From Acridotheres tristis (lineage: Eukaryota; Chordata; Aves; Passeriformes; Sturnidae), in contig CM072892.1 of NCBI GenBank assembly GCA_037013685.1, forward strand, positions 15,009,501 through 15,073,500: 64,000 bases of DNA, read 5' to 3'. The notes under the pieces are model-generated. The model was not told the DNA's origin. It worked only from the letters and a program-made list of their open reading frames with translations, and did not search any database. Positions 1 through 12,800 of this stretch are shown one piece after another. The position numbers and the translations under genes are program-made. The stretch's first letter is position 1. The number at the start of each line of letters is the position of its first letter.

Positions 1-668
1 GGCTGCCTGAGCTTGTTGCAAAAAGGTCAGTGAACTTAAAACTAACTAATTACAAAAGAGAAAATAAGAACATTAATAAGCTAAAAGGCTAAATTAGCAG
101 TATTTCAATCCTAGCTTGGTGCTGTGTATGAAGCTTCTTTCCAACCTTCCTGCCTGTATTAATTTCACCTTCTCTTGGAAAGTAAGTTTCCAGACTGAAG
201 CCTCTAAAAGGATATTTGGGAAAAAGTGATATGGGATAGCCAAGCCCTAGATTTCTCATGGTCAGGCTTTGAAGCTGAGCTCTCTGCTGTTATGAGCTGC
301 TTCGATGCTGCAAGCTGTCAGGAATAACCCCACTTTCCCTTGGGGGGAGATCCAACCCAGCATCTCTTTGCTGGTGCTTGACGTTAATTACTGTAGTTTG
401 TTTTCAAACTGAGGCTGAAGAAAAACTCAGCTCAACAACTTTGTGCATCACTACTGGCCAAAGGTGAACATTTTAATCTAAGCTGAAGACAGGTTTCAAT
501 ACTCGACCTGAGTTACAGCAACATTATAGTATATTACTAACTTCCATTGCTTATGGAAATGAATAAACAATAAAAACTTAAACCCTCCAGGATTTAGAAG
601 GGTGGTGGTGCTGCAGATATTTGTGCACTACGTGCCACAATGACTTTGGGCTGTCCATTCCTTCTCAG
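1..668 (+). other. ASB2: 3' part of an ASB2 intron
   Basis: No coding exon is visible before position 669. The stretch ends with a pyrimidine-rich tract and AG at 652-668, a good splice acceptor for the first ASB2 exon in the window. The preceding exon, carrying the N-terminal part of the protein, must lie upstream of the window. Confidence 0.7.
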
Positions 669-824
669 CGTACCCAGGCACCATCGACCAGCGCACTCTC
701 AATGAGGAGACAGCTCTCTACCTGGCCACCAGCCGGGGCAACCTGGACTGCCTGCTCACCCTGCTGCAGGCTGGAGCTGAGCCTGACATCTCCAACAAGG
801 CCAGAGAAACGCCCCTCTACAAAG
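669..824 (+). CDS. ASB2: ASB2 coding exon (first in window)
   Basis: The exon opens after a pyrimidine-rich acceptor ending ttctcag. It starts with two bases that finish a codon, then reads YPGTIDQRTLNEETALYLAT and onward to ARETPLYK. It ends one base into an alanine codon before the donor gtgagt. The 156-bp exon holds one ankyrin repeat and the start of the next. Confidence 0.93.
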
Positions 825-3800
825 GTGAGTCCCTGCTTCTACAGGGATGCCAAGCTCTTCTGGCACCACCAAGGCAGAACTGCAGGATCATTTGTGATGT
901 GGTGCTGAAAATCAGTGATTGCCTCTTGTTTTCTGCATCCCTGTGGCAGCCCTCTATCTTCTATGCCTGACCTGCTATGCCATGGCCTTTTATCTCATCC
1001 TCAAGAGAGACAGGAATAGCAGCTGTCCTGCAGGGTGCAGGCTGTGATGGGGTGCTGAGGGTGAGGGGTGAGATTCTCAGCACGGGCTGTCTGCACAATG
1101 TCCCAAACTTACAGAAGGTTGGGCAATGGAGGACTACCTATGCTCTGCTGAACAGTAGGACCTAAGGAGCTGTTAGATGTGCAAGTACAGTAACTGTAGA
1201 CATACTGTGTGGGTCAGGCCAGGCTGTGTACTATGGGAGAGTCATAAAATTATAAATAATTCAGTGAGGTAGATAAAGTACTTAACACAGACATATTACT
1301 TTGCTGCTGGTTGGAGAGAACACTTTCTTTTTTTAGTAGACTAGCAATATATCCATGATATCACAAACATTCAGAGGAGACCTCTCACACCTTCATGTCC
1401 AGCCTCCTCTGCTCCTGCCATGACAATTTTTAGCACTCTAAAACATTAAAAACACATACTACAGGTTAAAACACCAATCTTGCCTCCAACTTTGGATACC
1501 TAGCATTAGAGCTGCTTTTAAAATGCTTTTGTTTTAAGATTCTGGCTTTTAGTTGACCAGGGAAAAGTTGTTCAGCTGTGCATTAAACATACAGTAGTGG
1601 TTGTAGTAGTGGTACTAGTAGTGCTAGTAGTGCTCATAGTAATAATAATCACAAAAATGATGATATGAAAACACCCTTTAGCCAGAGAAGAACTGTTAGT
1701 AAGAATGGGCTAGCCTTGATGCAGTATCCTCTACACTATCCTACAACAACAACAACAACAAAGAAGAGTTAAAAAAACTGTCATAACAAAATAGTCATCC
1801 CTCATATGTGAGCAAATTAAACTCTGCAGAACTATGGATAGATAATTACGGAAATGCCTAATTACATAGGTGCTCTCAGCATATGAGTGACACCTGTTTA
1901 TGGGGGAGAACACCATGGAGCTATTGCAAGGGAAGAATCAGAACTAAAAGTTGAGACCTCTGTGAGAAAAAGACACTTATTTCAAAGAAAAAACTAATTG
2001 CTATGAAATATGCTTCTCTTCTGTACATTGTGCAACAGATGTACAATGTAGCTACTCATCCTAGGTACCTTTAGGTTGGAGTCCCACCATTAAGGTGCAT
2101 GGAAAGCCTCATGATTTGGGATTCAAAAAGCTATGGGACAAATTGGTAGAATAAAAATCAACAAAATTCTATTAATTATTAAGAAACTATCTTTAGCCCA
2201 GGATGGTCCTGAACTATAAATTGAACTATAAATTGAGAAAGTGCTACTGACTACTCAACTCTTGGTTTGAGCTTTTTTTATTTTCTTGTCTACATGGGGC
2301 TTATTTGCAGTCCATGGCAGTAAGATAAAGAATCAGTTTGCAGAATTTGGAAAGAAAGTGTTCAGGTCACGTGATTTCTGCAACATATTTGTTCTACATA
2401 AATTAATTTCTGCACCTCATCACCTCACTGTGTCCCTGTGGTTTCCTGTTGGTACAAATGTGTTGGGCCAGATTCCCTCCAGTACCAGACTTGGCACAAC
2501 CCCTGCACAGGACACTTAGCCAGGTCCAGTTGAAGACTGGCTTCACTGCCACATCCTTTCTGAGCCTCAGACAATGTCAGCTGGCAGCAGCCTTGGCTCT
2601 CATGTAGACCTAAATGGATCTTTGGTCTTACTATATGGCCTACTTGTATTATATTGCCTTGGACTGCAAGAACGGATACACAACACCCAGAATATTTTCA
2701 GAAGCCTGTCCTAGTCTCTTCCCTTTTTTTCTAAAACAGCTTGTGAGCGCAAGAATGCAGAGGCTGCAAGACTCCTGGTGCAGTACCATGCAGATACCAA
2801 CCATCGCTGCAATCGGGGATGGACTGCTCTCCACGAGGCTGTGTCCCGAAACGACCTGGAGATCATCGATATCCTTGTGAAAGGGGGTGCCAAGATTGAG
2901 TCAGCAAATGCCTACGGGATCACCTCTTTATTTGTGGCAGCTGAGAGTGGGCAGCTAGAAGCTTTGAGATATCTTGCAAGATGTGGTGAGTCCAGCTTAC
3001 ATGCATCTATTCATTTTATTCTTAATAATTCAGAGTTTCCCAGTAATTCTCCCTGGCTCAGTTTTTGTCTCTGGAGGCAAGGCCAAGCCTGCAGAATCAC
3101 TAAAGCCCTCTTGCTTCTGATGGTGGAACTGGGTAGGGTCTTTCACAGAGCACGGTCTAGACACATGTGCTTCTTCAGCATTCATTCATGGTCACCCACT
3201 TTGGGAAGTGGTGCTGTCTGACTGCATTTCCTAACAGCTTTCTAAACCCATATTGCTGCACACATGTAGCCTAAAATCCAGGCATAAAAGGCAGCTGTAG
3301 GTGGTAATAGATGGCAAAAGTTGAGCTTCAGCCAACCCCATCTGCTCACGAACATAAGCAGTGACAGGCAAGGTTAGCTGTCCTCCTAATGTAGCCTCTG
3401 GAAATAAAGTACTACTGTAGAGTTTATGGGTTCATATCAAATAGAAGCAGACTCACTCTCCCTATGTGTGAATATTCAAACATGTAAATAGAGAATTTGA
3501 ATTGAATTTACACTAAACCTATCTTTTACTGCTCCACTCATGTAAAACAGCTTTACAATAAGCACAAGACACTTCACTGCTATTCGGAGGCATATTTTAT
3601 TTTCACAATGGACTAATATCTTCAATGTAGGTAAGACTTGGGTCCTTCACTTGCAAAACAAGAGCTTACCAGTGATGAAGATAAGAAAAACTTTTGAAAA
3701 AATTAGTATGATTAAGAAAGATATGAGAGTTGGGAAACAAAAAATGTGTTCTGCTGCCCAGCTAGTCTTGTCAAGGGAGTTTTATATGACCAGTTAGTCC

Positions 3801-6800
3801 ATCATGCTGCCTATGACTTAAGAAACTAAGCCAGAATGTGATTTGTGTTTCAAATTAGATAGACATTAAGATGTCCTTAATGTTCAATTTTGAGAAAAAT
3901 ACACAAGAAAATATCAAAAAAACCTGTCCAATTGTTTCAAGCCCTGAAAATCTCCTCTGAGCATCCCAGGAATGATATCATCCATTGTTTATGATGAGCA
4001 ATTTTCATCATAAAAAGGGTTTCTTTCTCATTAGGAACATAGTCCTGTGTTATGTTTTGTCACTATAATTCTCTTTATATTTCCAGCTACAACATCTTCA
4101 AAGGGCCAAACACAACACAGATGTTTCAGCTTAGGGTGAGAGCCCAGGGAAATGTTCTCATTGGCAGGGAGTTTTCATGATCTAACAGAAGACTGATTGG
4201 TTTCTTTATTGGAGTTTAGAAGCAAAACTCCAGTGAATTGTCATTGCCATTTAGGATACACACAGAGCAGCCTTCCTGAGAACACCATGGTACAGTATAT
4301 GACAGCCAAAATATCAGAACAGAAAAAGCTCGATTCCATAGTGTTTATGGCAAAAAAGCACAGTCTTGGTTTATACTTGCATGTTATTTATTAAGCTAAG
4401 TACACATTAGAGCTCAAGAAAGACATTCCCAAATAATCTAGTAGTTCACTGGTAATATTTTTTTTGTAGTAAAACTTACCATTTGAAGCCTAACTCCAAC
4501 CCTCATGAGGTGAAGAAATATGGCCTCAGGTGCTGAGTTTTGAAACACAACATTCATTGATTAAGGCACTCCCAAATAAAACCTGTTTAGAATTGTTGAT
4601 CAGCACCATGCAGATGTCATTTTATAAAGTATTATTTTAGCTGGCTACATACTAAAATTAAAAATTAGTATAAATGCTATAAATCTGTGTAATGATTATA
4701 GTGTGACTATATGGAGTATCAATGATAAATATAAATAAATATATAGCATAAATAGACATCCATAGAATTTTGGAGAGCATTTATTGAGATAATCTAGTCC
4801 AAACTCCAAACTATGTACATATACATAGTGTAAACACACAAATATTAACGGAATTACTGTTTTTGAAGAAAAGGCCATGCCATATAAAGAATAGACCAAT
4901 TGAAATATTTTTTTACCTTTGAGCTACAGCTGAATGGAGCTGGGATTCATGATTGGGACCTAATAGTTGCCACCCATGAAAAACTGTCCCTCATAAAATT
5001 CCTATCACATTATAAACCAATGTAAATCTATGATACAAAGGTGTATAACTGATATGACTGTGCCACCTCTGATATGACCGTGTTCACATCCCCATCCAGC
5101 ACACTTCATAGCTCCAGTATCATAGAAATAGAAGTGTTCATTCAAAGTAGGTTCCTCCCATCTCATTTTAACCTTTTGGTGCTAAAAGGTTCTCTTCCTT
5201 CCTAGGTGCTGATATAAATACACAAGCCAGTGATAACGCCTCTGCTCTTTATGAAGCCTGTAAAAATGGACATGTGCATATTGTGGAGTTTCTTTTGTCT
5301 CAAGGAGCAGATGCTAACAAAGCCAATAAGGATGGCCTGTTACCTCTTCACATAGCAGCCAAAAAAGGGATTTGCGAGTAAGTTTGTTAGTTTCATGGTT
5401 TCATCTTTGAGACAAGAATCCAAAGTCTTTACAAAAAGGAGAATTTAATATCACAGAACTAATTCTGAGCAATGCAAGCAAGGCAGATACCAGATGAGAA
5501 GTGGACTTTCTGCTTGCAGAGCTCAGACTAGAACCTAACACTGGAGAGTGTGTTTAGAGGTTGGGATGGGATGGGATGACGTGAGCAGGAATGTGGGGTG
5601 AAAGATTCCTTTAATTTTACCAAGACATCACTTATTACAGCTAAATAACATAATGTATCTTGGAAGTGGATTAAACTGAAGTCTTTAAAATATTCTTGAA
5701 ATATAATAGAAAAAGTATTGGTGGGGAGTGTTAGTCTTTAATAGCTTTTGCAGCATGGTTGGCAATCATTTTCCTATATGGACTCATTGTGATTCTCCTG
5801 CACAAGCAGAAGATGCTGGATTCATCTCTGATGTGTCCAGGTTTTAATAACAATAATTCAGCTGGTGACAGCAGCAAGTGGTTAAGTGAATCTCTAGGGC
5901 ATTAGTGAGATTGTCGCTAGAATATGGTGTCCAGTTCCGATATCCTTCCTTTCAGAAACCTGTCAGGAAATTGTAAAGATTTCAGAAAAGAAGGACGAGA
6001 AAATATATTTTATTAATGAGTTATTAAATAACTCTTAATTGTAACAGACAAATTCATAAAAAGACCCACTACTTTCTTTCTGAAATTAAATGTGCTTGGG
6101 ATAGAGCTGAGCATATTTTTTAAGCAGGGAGAAAAGTAACTAGCAGAAAAAATAAGCAGAAATCAGGTAGAATTACCAGTCCTCTGAAACAGAGATTTTT
6201 CTAGGAAAGTGACAAACTATAGTCTATGATAAAGAATATCAATTTAGAAGATGCTATCTGGGGATGGGATGTTGCACTGTCATGCAAGTAGTAACCTAGG
6301 ACATTGCAGCATGCTTCTGAGCCTGAACTCCACAGCATTTACTTCTGATCCTAGAGCAAGTTTTAGTTCCTGCTTTTAATCCCTCACCGCTGCAAGAGTG
6401 AGTGACCCACAGCTAATATTTCATTGCAGTAACAGACCCCTTTGGTGACTGTAGAAGACTCTTCTGACTACCACAATTTCTACCAAAATATTTCTACAAC
6501 AGGCAGGCAAAGGAGAGAGTCTCTCCAACTGCAGTGTCTGTTTCTGGACAATACAGCTTTCTTTGCAGAGAACTGCTCGAGTGGATTCCCGCATATTTCA
6601 CAGTGTGAGGAATAAAAGCTTCTAACATCACTACAGCTTCCCATAAAGTTTTTCATTCTAGCATTTAGATTTGCTTGGGAATGCCAATTAAGCTTTTCAA
6701 ATCACCTTGACAGACCTGAGGATATTAATTTTCTGTAGTTGGAGTAGTCCTGGTTCCTTGTGCAAGCTGTGTATTCAAGAGGGCAGCTCAGTGTCAACTT

Positions 6801-9800
6801 ATGTAACAGGTTTATACACTTACACCCTGCACTGAATAACATAAGTATGATTCAAGATTTTCTCCAGGGTTTGAGTTATAAAGTAATTTTCTTGTGTGAG
6901 AGACAGAACTCAGCTTCAATTATTCCATTTCTAAAAAGTTTATCTGAAAGTACCGTAAGTTGATCTGAATCCAATTTGTATATAGAGTATGGGCCAGCTC
7001 TCTGAATCTTTCCCTCCCCTCAGTAGTCTCACACTCTGACCTGAAAAAATGTACATGGAAACTCCACAACCTGTGTTCACTCCTGAGTTATGAAAGCAAG
7101 GGCCTGATTCAGGGCTCATATCTATTATTCCCAACAACCAGCAGCACAAATGACTCCAGAATTCAGTTCAAACTCTGCATTCCTTCATTTGTAAAAGACT
7201 GAGCACAAATTTTGTGCACAACTACTGGAAACTAAGTAGATAAGAAAGACAAAAGAAAAATATATTCTCTTATAAATATTTATCTAAATGACAAAACTTA
7301 AGCCCATTTGGCTGATCATTCTTAATTCCTCTGGTATTCAGTAAAATAACACCCTTCATGGTGACCTCTGTATTCCTGCAGATTTAGTACGTAATTCTGC
7401 AGGAATTCCACACTTCAACTTTTTGCCAGAGCACGAAGGCTCCCTACCATCAAAAAGCCAAGAATGTGGTCCCAGGGCTCAACTGTCAACTCTTGTTGCT
7501 TGGTGTTTGTTTATTTTAAATGACACCTTGTCAATACTGACCTGAAATTCATAAAGGTCATTTCATAAGCTGTAGTACAATCACAAGCAGCCATTTAACT
7601 CTTTCCCCTTAGAACTGAGATGTTGAGAAGGGAAGACTTTGTGAAGCGTGGGCAGATTTATTAAGTAAATACAAGTCAGTAAACTCTTGGCATGCTCATA
7701 CTAAGGATGCTCTGCCTCCTCCTCCATATAACCTCTAACAAATAGAAAGCACAGAAGCAGGTGTTAGGGATTAGGAAATCTTGGCACTATTTAAAAACTG
7801 TACATGAAGCTCATCCCTGTGACAGACATGGGATATAGTCTGACTTGTCTGGCCTTGGCTGTCTTCACTTGAGTTGCATTCTCCCTCTAGAGAAAGAGGA
7901 AATGCTCCAGAGGCACCATATTACTGAACTGACCCACTTTGGAGGGTGAGAAAGAGACACAGGTTCAAGCTACACAATTAAACTGATAAAAATTTGATGC
8001 TTCCTGCTTGTCATACCAAAATAAATGTGGGGTACAGGGACTGTACTGAGCTCTAGGACATTGCAGCATTTGGATGCAGAGCCTCAGCGTGGCACCCGTG
8101 CAGCAAGGTTCAGGTTCCTCTTGCAGTGAGAAATTATGCAGTGCCTCTTTAACTCTGATGAGAAGAGCTGGCTGAAGCACATATGCTGGAGGGAAAGAAC
8201 AAAACAGACCCTTAAATCTTCAAAACATTTGATCATGGGATGAGTAATGCTGGTACTTGGCGTAGTGTCCTCACAGTGCTCTGTGCCCTTTTTGTTATTA
8301 GGCTCTTACAGAACATTTGCTGAGGGTGGGAAATTGCCAGCTCACCAGCACCCAAGACTCCTGCTCCCTGGCAAGTGTCACAGTGCTGGAAAATTAGTTC
8401 AACTGCTTGGAGGAAAAAAAGTGCTTAATTTCCCAAGATATTTACATAATTTAAAAAGCCTTTTTGTTTAAAAATGAGATGTAGAAGTAACTTGGAGACA
8501 TCAACTGTCCATAATGCAAATAGGAACATAATCCTGTAAAATACGATACATCTTCAACTCTTATTTCAGCTCCTGGGAGTGTTGGAGGCTCAGTCTTTCA
8601 CAGGATGACAAGATCATCACAGACAAAGGTTTTACTGGCTTAGCTCACTATGTAAATATATGTTTGAGGGCCCAGTGTTGGGACCAGACATTGCAGTCAA
8701 GCTGAAGATATGCAGCATTTTAAAGGAGACACACTACATGGTAGGAAACTGAGCTTTGCATGTTTGTATGTCACAGAGCTGTTGACTGCTAGGTGGAGTA
8801 GTCTGCATGGGAGGAAAAGAGGCAGAGAAGGTGTGCTTGGCATCCCAGCTCACACAAGTTCCTATTTAAGGTATCCCCCTCTACAGAGCCATTGCAAGGG
8901 GAGTGTGGGCAACTCCTGGCACAGCAGGCAGACTCAGGTTGGATGATCCCTAGGCTCTTTCTGAAAGTAGCTTGAGGTGACTTGTCTATATCTACAGAAT
9001 CAACCTAGGGCCTTGTCTATATCATCCATCCAACTTTAAGAGCAGGAAATGAAGGTTTAACCCATAGGGTTGGTCATGCAGCTCCACTGACACCTATGCA
9101 GACATAAAAATGATAATGGATTTGTGACTGCAGGGCTCCTGTGCATCATATACTTGAAATTCATATTACATATTAGAGCAGCTTGATTTATGTTGTGTTT
9201 AAGACCACATCAATCAACAAACAAATCAACAGCAATCTCTACTGGGGTTTAGGACCTGGCTGCACATTTTTTCTCCCTTAGCTGAAACATGGAAACTACC
9301 CTGGAAAATATTTTTATTTCTTTTATTCCCTTTTACTAATTGGCTTTTTGCTCCCCATGATCTGGGATGGACATATGTAGCCCCACTAACTTGCCACAGC
9401 CAAAAGCTGCACAGTGAAGCCCTACAGGATAGGGATCAATGCAGGGTAATAACTGAATTGTAAAATCTAATAGGGAAGGCCTGAGAACCAAACCTGTAGT
9501 TTATCCTAGCTCAGTCCTGTAGACATGAAGTTTCACCCCCTGTCTGGTGTCAAGCTTATTACTGTGGCTGTGACCCACAAGACCTGCCAGCACTCTGTGT
9601 TGACACCTTTCTCTGCTGAGCAGTAAAGCAAACCCTCTGCTGGCACCTCAGGCTGGAGGTTGTGCACCTTTTCCTCCATTCCTACCCACAACATGATGAT
9701 GAAGGTGCAGAATATCTGGTAGTTGCTGGCTGGTCGTCTGCCCTTTGGGCTGTGGAACGTAAGTGAAGTTACAACAGGGTGGATGAGTGCCAGCATATCA

Positions 9801-12800
9801 TCTCTTCCATTGTAACTGCCCCTGTAGCTGCCTTACATCACAGAAACTGGGTGATAATCTAAAAAAAAAGTGTTCCTCCATGAAAGGGGAAGGTCACACA
9901 ACTCACATTTTTGGCAATGTAGGTGCACAGGGAGTTGCTGACAGGTTTGAGGTTTGCACTCTGGTTTCTATGAGCTGCCCGAGTTAGCAGGCTCCACCTC
10001 ACGGGTACAATCATAAAGCTATGACTTGCTGTAGGGTTGTAGATCCCCTAGAGCTCACTGGTGCTCACTGAGTCTCCTCCTGGCAGGATTGTCTCCATGC
10101 TGATCCCTGTGACCAGTCGCACCCGAGTCAAGCGCAGTGGCATCAGCCCCCTGCACTTAGCGGCCGAACGCAACAACGACGATATCTTGGAAGAGCTGAT
10201 AGATGCTGGCTACGACGTCAACACTGCCCTCTCTGATGAACGGTCCTGCCTTTACGAGGACAGACGCACCACCCCACTCTACTTTGCTGTTTTTAACAAC
10301 AACATCTACGCCACAGAGCTGCTGCTGCAAGCCGGAGCCAACCCCAACGTTGACCTCATTAACCCATTACTCATCTCCATCCGCCACGGCTGCCTGAAGA
10401 CCATGAAACTGCTTCTTGACCATGGGGCAAACATTGATGCCTATATATCAAGTCATCCCACCACATTTCCAGCTACCATCATGTTTTCAATGAAATACCT
10501 TTCTGTGCTGAAGTATCTCCTGGATCTGGGCTGTGATGCCAGGTCCTGTTTTGAGTGTCAGTATGGAAATGGCCCACATCCTGCATTGAATTACAGGCGG
10601 GAAAGACTTAATGATCCTCAGGTGACCAGGGAGCCAACTGTAGTACAGGTAAGCACTGCCTAGTCTACCTACAGGACTTCTGAGGACATGTCCTACCTGT
10701 GGGTTTTGACAACTTTGGTGTATTTTTTCTTCCAACTTCTTTGTGAGAGAAAATGCCACTATCCCTACTTTATTTACAGAAAAAAAGCAAACATTCCAAG
10801 TTTATGTCCAATGACTGCAGGAAGGTTGCCAACAGCCACTGTGGCCATAGCTTGAATTTACAGTGAATTGTAGCCATCTTGACAGTCTTACCAACAGTTC
10901 TACCATGCTCTTTTCCTCTGGACCTGAGGTGCCAGGAGTGAGGCATATTTTCCTGAAAAACATATGGATGATAGAAACTTTCTTTTTTAACTTGCCCTGT
11001 AGGATTTGTTTCGTCTGATACAGAATGTTAGCTACTGGTTACATGAAAACAGTCTAGTGCTTCATGCTGTGAGGGTAAACTAGCGAATGTGAACATCTGC
11101 AATTTCTGAGTCCACCGGATAAGCAGTCATGGAGAGAGAGCATAAATTATTACATTAGCTATGTGACTGAGTTCTAATTGAAGTTTTCACAAGAGATTAG
11201 GAGATTTAGGTCCATGATTTCATATTTTCAAAGCCATATGTAGGCTTTAGATACCTACATTTTTATACATGTCTTTGCAATGCTTTATAAAATGCAGTGA
11301 AGCTCAACTTCCTTTGGGCTGGAATGGGACTCTCAATCCCTTAAAAGACTGCAGAACCTCAGATTATACTTTTTTTTTTCTGATTTCTGTATGTTGTCTC
11401 CTTCGAATGTATGTCAAAACCTAATGCTCCACTCAAAAATTGCTATCTTTCAACATATTACACAAAAATGAAATCTCAACATGACAGTTTTTCTATTTTG
11501 CAAAGAATCGGGGAAGAAATCAATCAGCTTCTATCTAGTTTAAGTGTGGCTTTGAGGGATTCGGAAGAATCCCAAAGGTATGGTTACCAATATATGTTCT
11601 TTGATGATGGAAAGAATAAAGGAAAACATTAAAAGATCCTAGGAAATCTTGACCTTTTTATCAGTCCTGTCTTCCAAAAGACTTTACTCTCCAGTAACAT
11701 ATGTGGGGGGAAAAAAAACAAAAAGAAAATCTTATAGAGAGAATTTTAAGAGTCCATCACAATAATCTCTTATCCTAAACAGGGCTTTACCCTCAATAGT
11801 CTTTGTCCCAACAAAATTCCTCCAGGATACCTTTTTTTTTTGTCAAAGAAAAGATTATAAAATATATAACCTCTAGTTCTTTATCTGTGATATGGTAGGA
11901 CATTGAGTGAACAGAGAGATGGAATTCCAAGACAAGAGAGTTTGTCTGTAGCCCTCTATGATATCCTAGACACTCAAAACCAGCTCCTTCTGGATCTCAC
12001 CTGAATCTATTGCCTAAGAAAATACTAGGTCACTCACAGTCAGTGCCTCAAAGGTCACATCACATGAGGCACAGATAGCAAAAACTGTATGAAATTGTAT
12101 CTGTGCCCAGAGAGAAAGCAATGAGGACAGATGCACACAAAAAAAAAAAAAGAGTAATCCCTTTCCTCGAATATTGTTTTTAATTTGCTTTCATCCCTAG
12201 GATTTTGGCAAATAAAAGTGAGGTTTGTGTGGTAGCTTCATGATATGTAGTTATGAAATTATTTATATTCTGAAATACACAGGATCTTATGAAACTACAG
12301 CCTTCTCCACACAAAGGATGTTCTTTTTCTATTTTCTTATGTACGATTTCGTCAAGATAATAAATCTGAATTATTAGTCTTTAAAAAGGCTATAAACTAC
12401 GATAACTGGATTTGGAAAATGCACAAATATAAATCATAACTGATGCTACTAAATTAATACGTTCTGGAGAAAGTGAACACAGAAAAATGGTTGCTGACTG
12501 TGTCCACGTTCCCAGAAGTGCTGTTGATCCCAGGAAGGTGGGGACAGACAGCAGTACCATACTGCCACGAGAGGGCATTCGGGTTTCTGCCGAGAACACA
12601 GGCTCAGAGACACCTTATTCCCGAATCAATCCCACTGCCTGGTGTTGCAGTTTTGCATTATTTTCCTTTATTTTGCTATGCTTATTTTCCTGCAATGTGT
12701 TTTGAAATGTGTTTATTCCAGAAGATGCTTTTGTAAGCCGAGCTTGTGAGCAGGGAAGAGAGAAAAAGGCAGGCAAGGTCTCTGGTGGAGACGAGAGCAA

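Larger units (their letters stand above)
825..2739 (+). other. ASB2: ASB2 intron
   Basis: Intron between the gtgagt donor and an acceptor ending ctaaaacag. It contains a degenerate TAG/GTA-type trinucleotide stretch, a CAA microsatellite and a two-copy 12-bp duplication at 2211-2234. Short open frames in it show no recognisable protein. Confidence 0.85.

Noticed and set aside
10203..10397. Overlapping alternative frame inside the large ASB2 exon
   Set aside because: It is a shadow frame of the ankyrin-coding exon with low-complexity Thr/Pro content.
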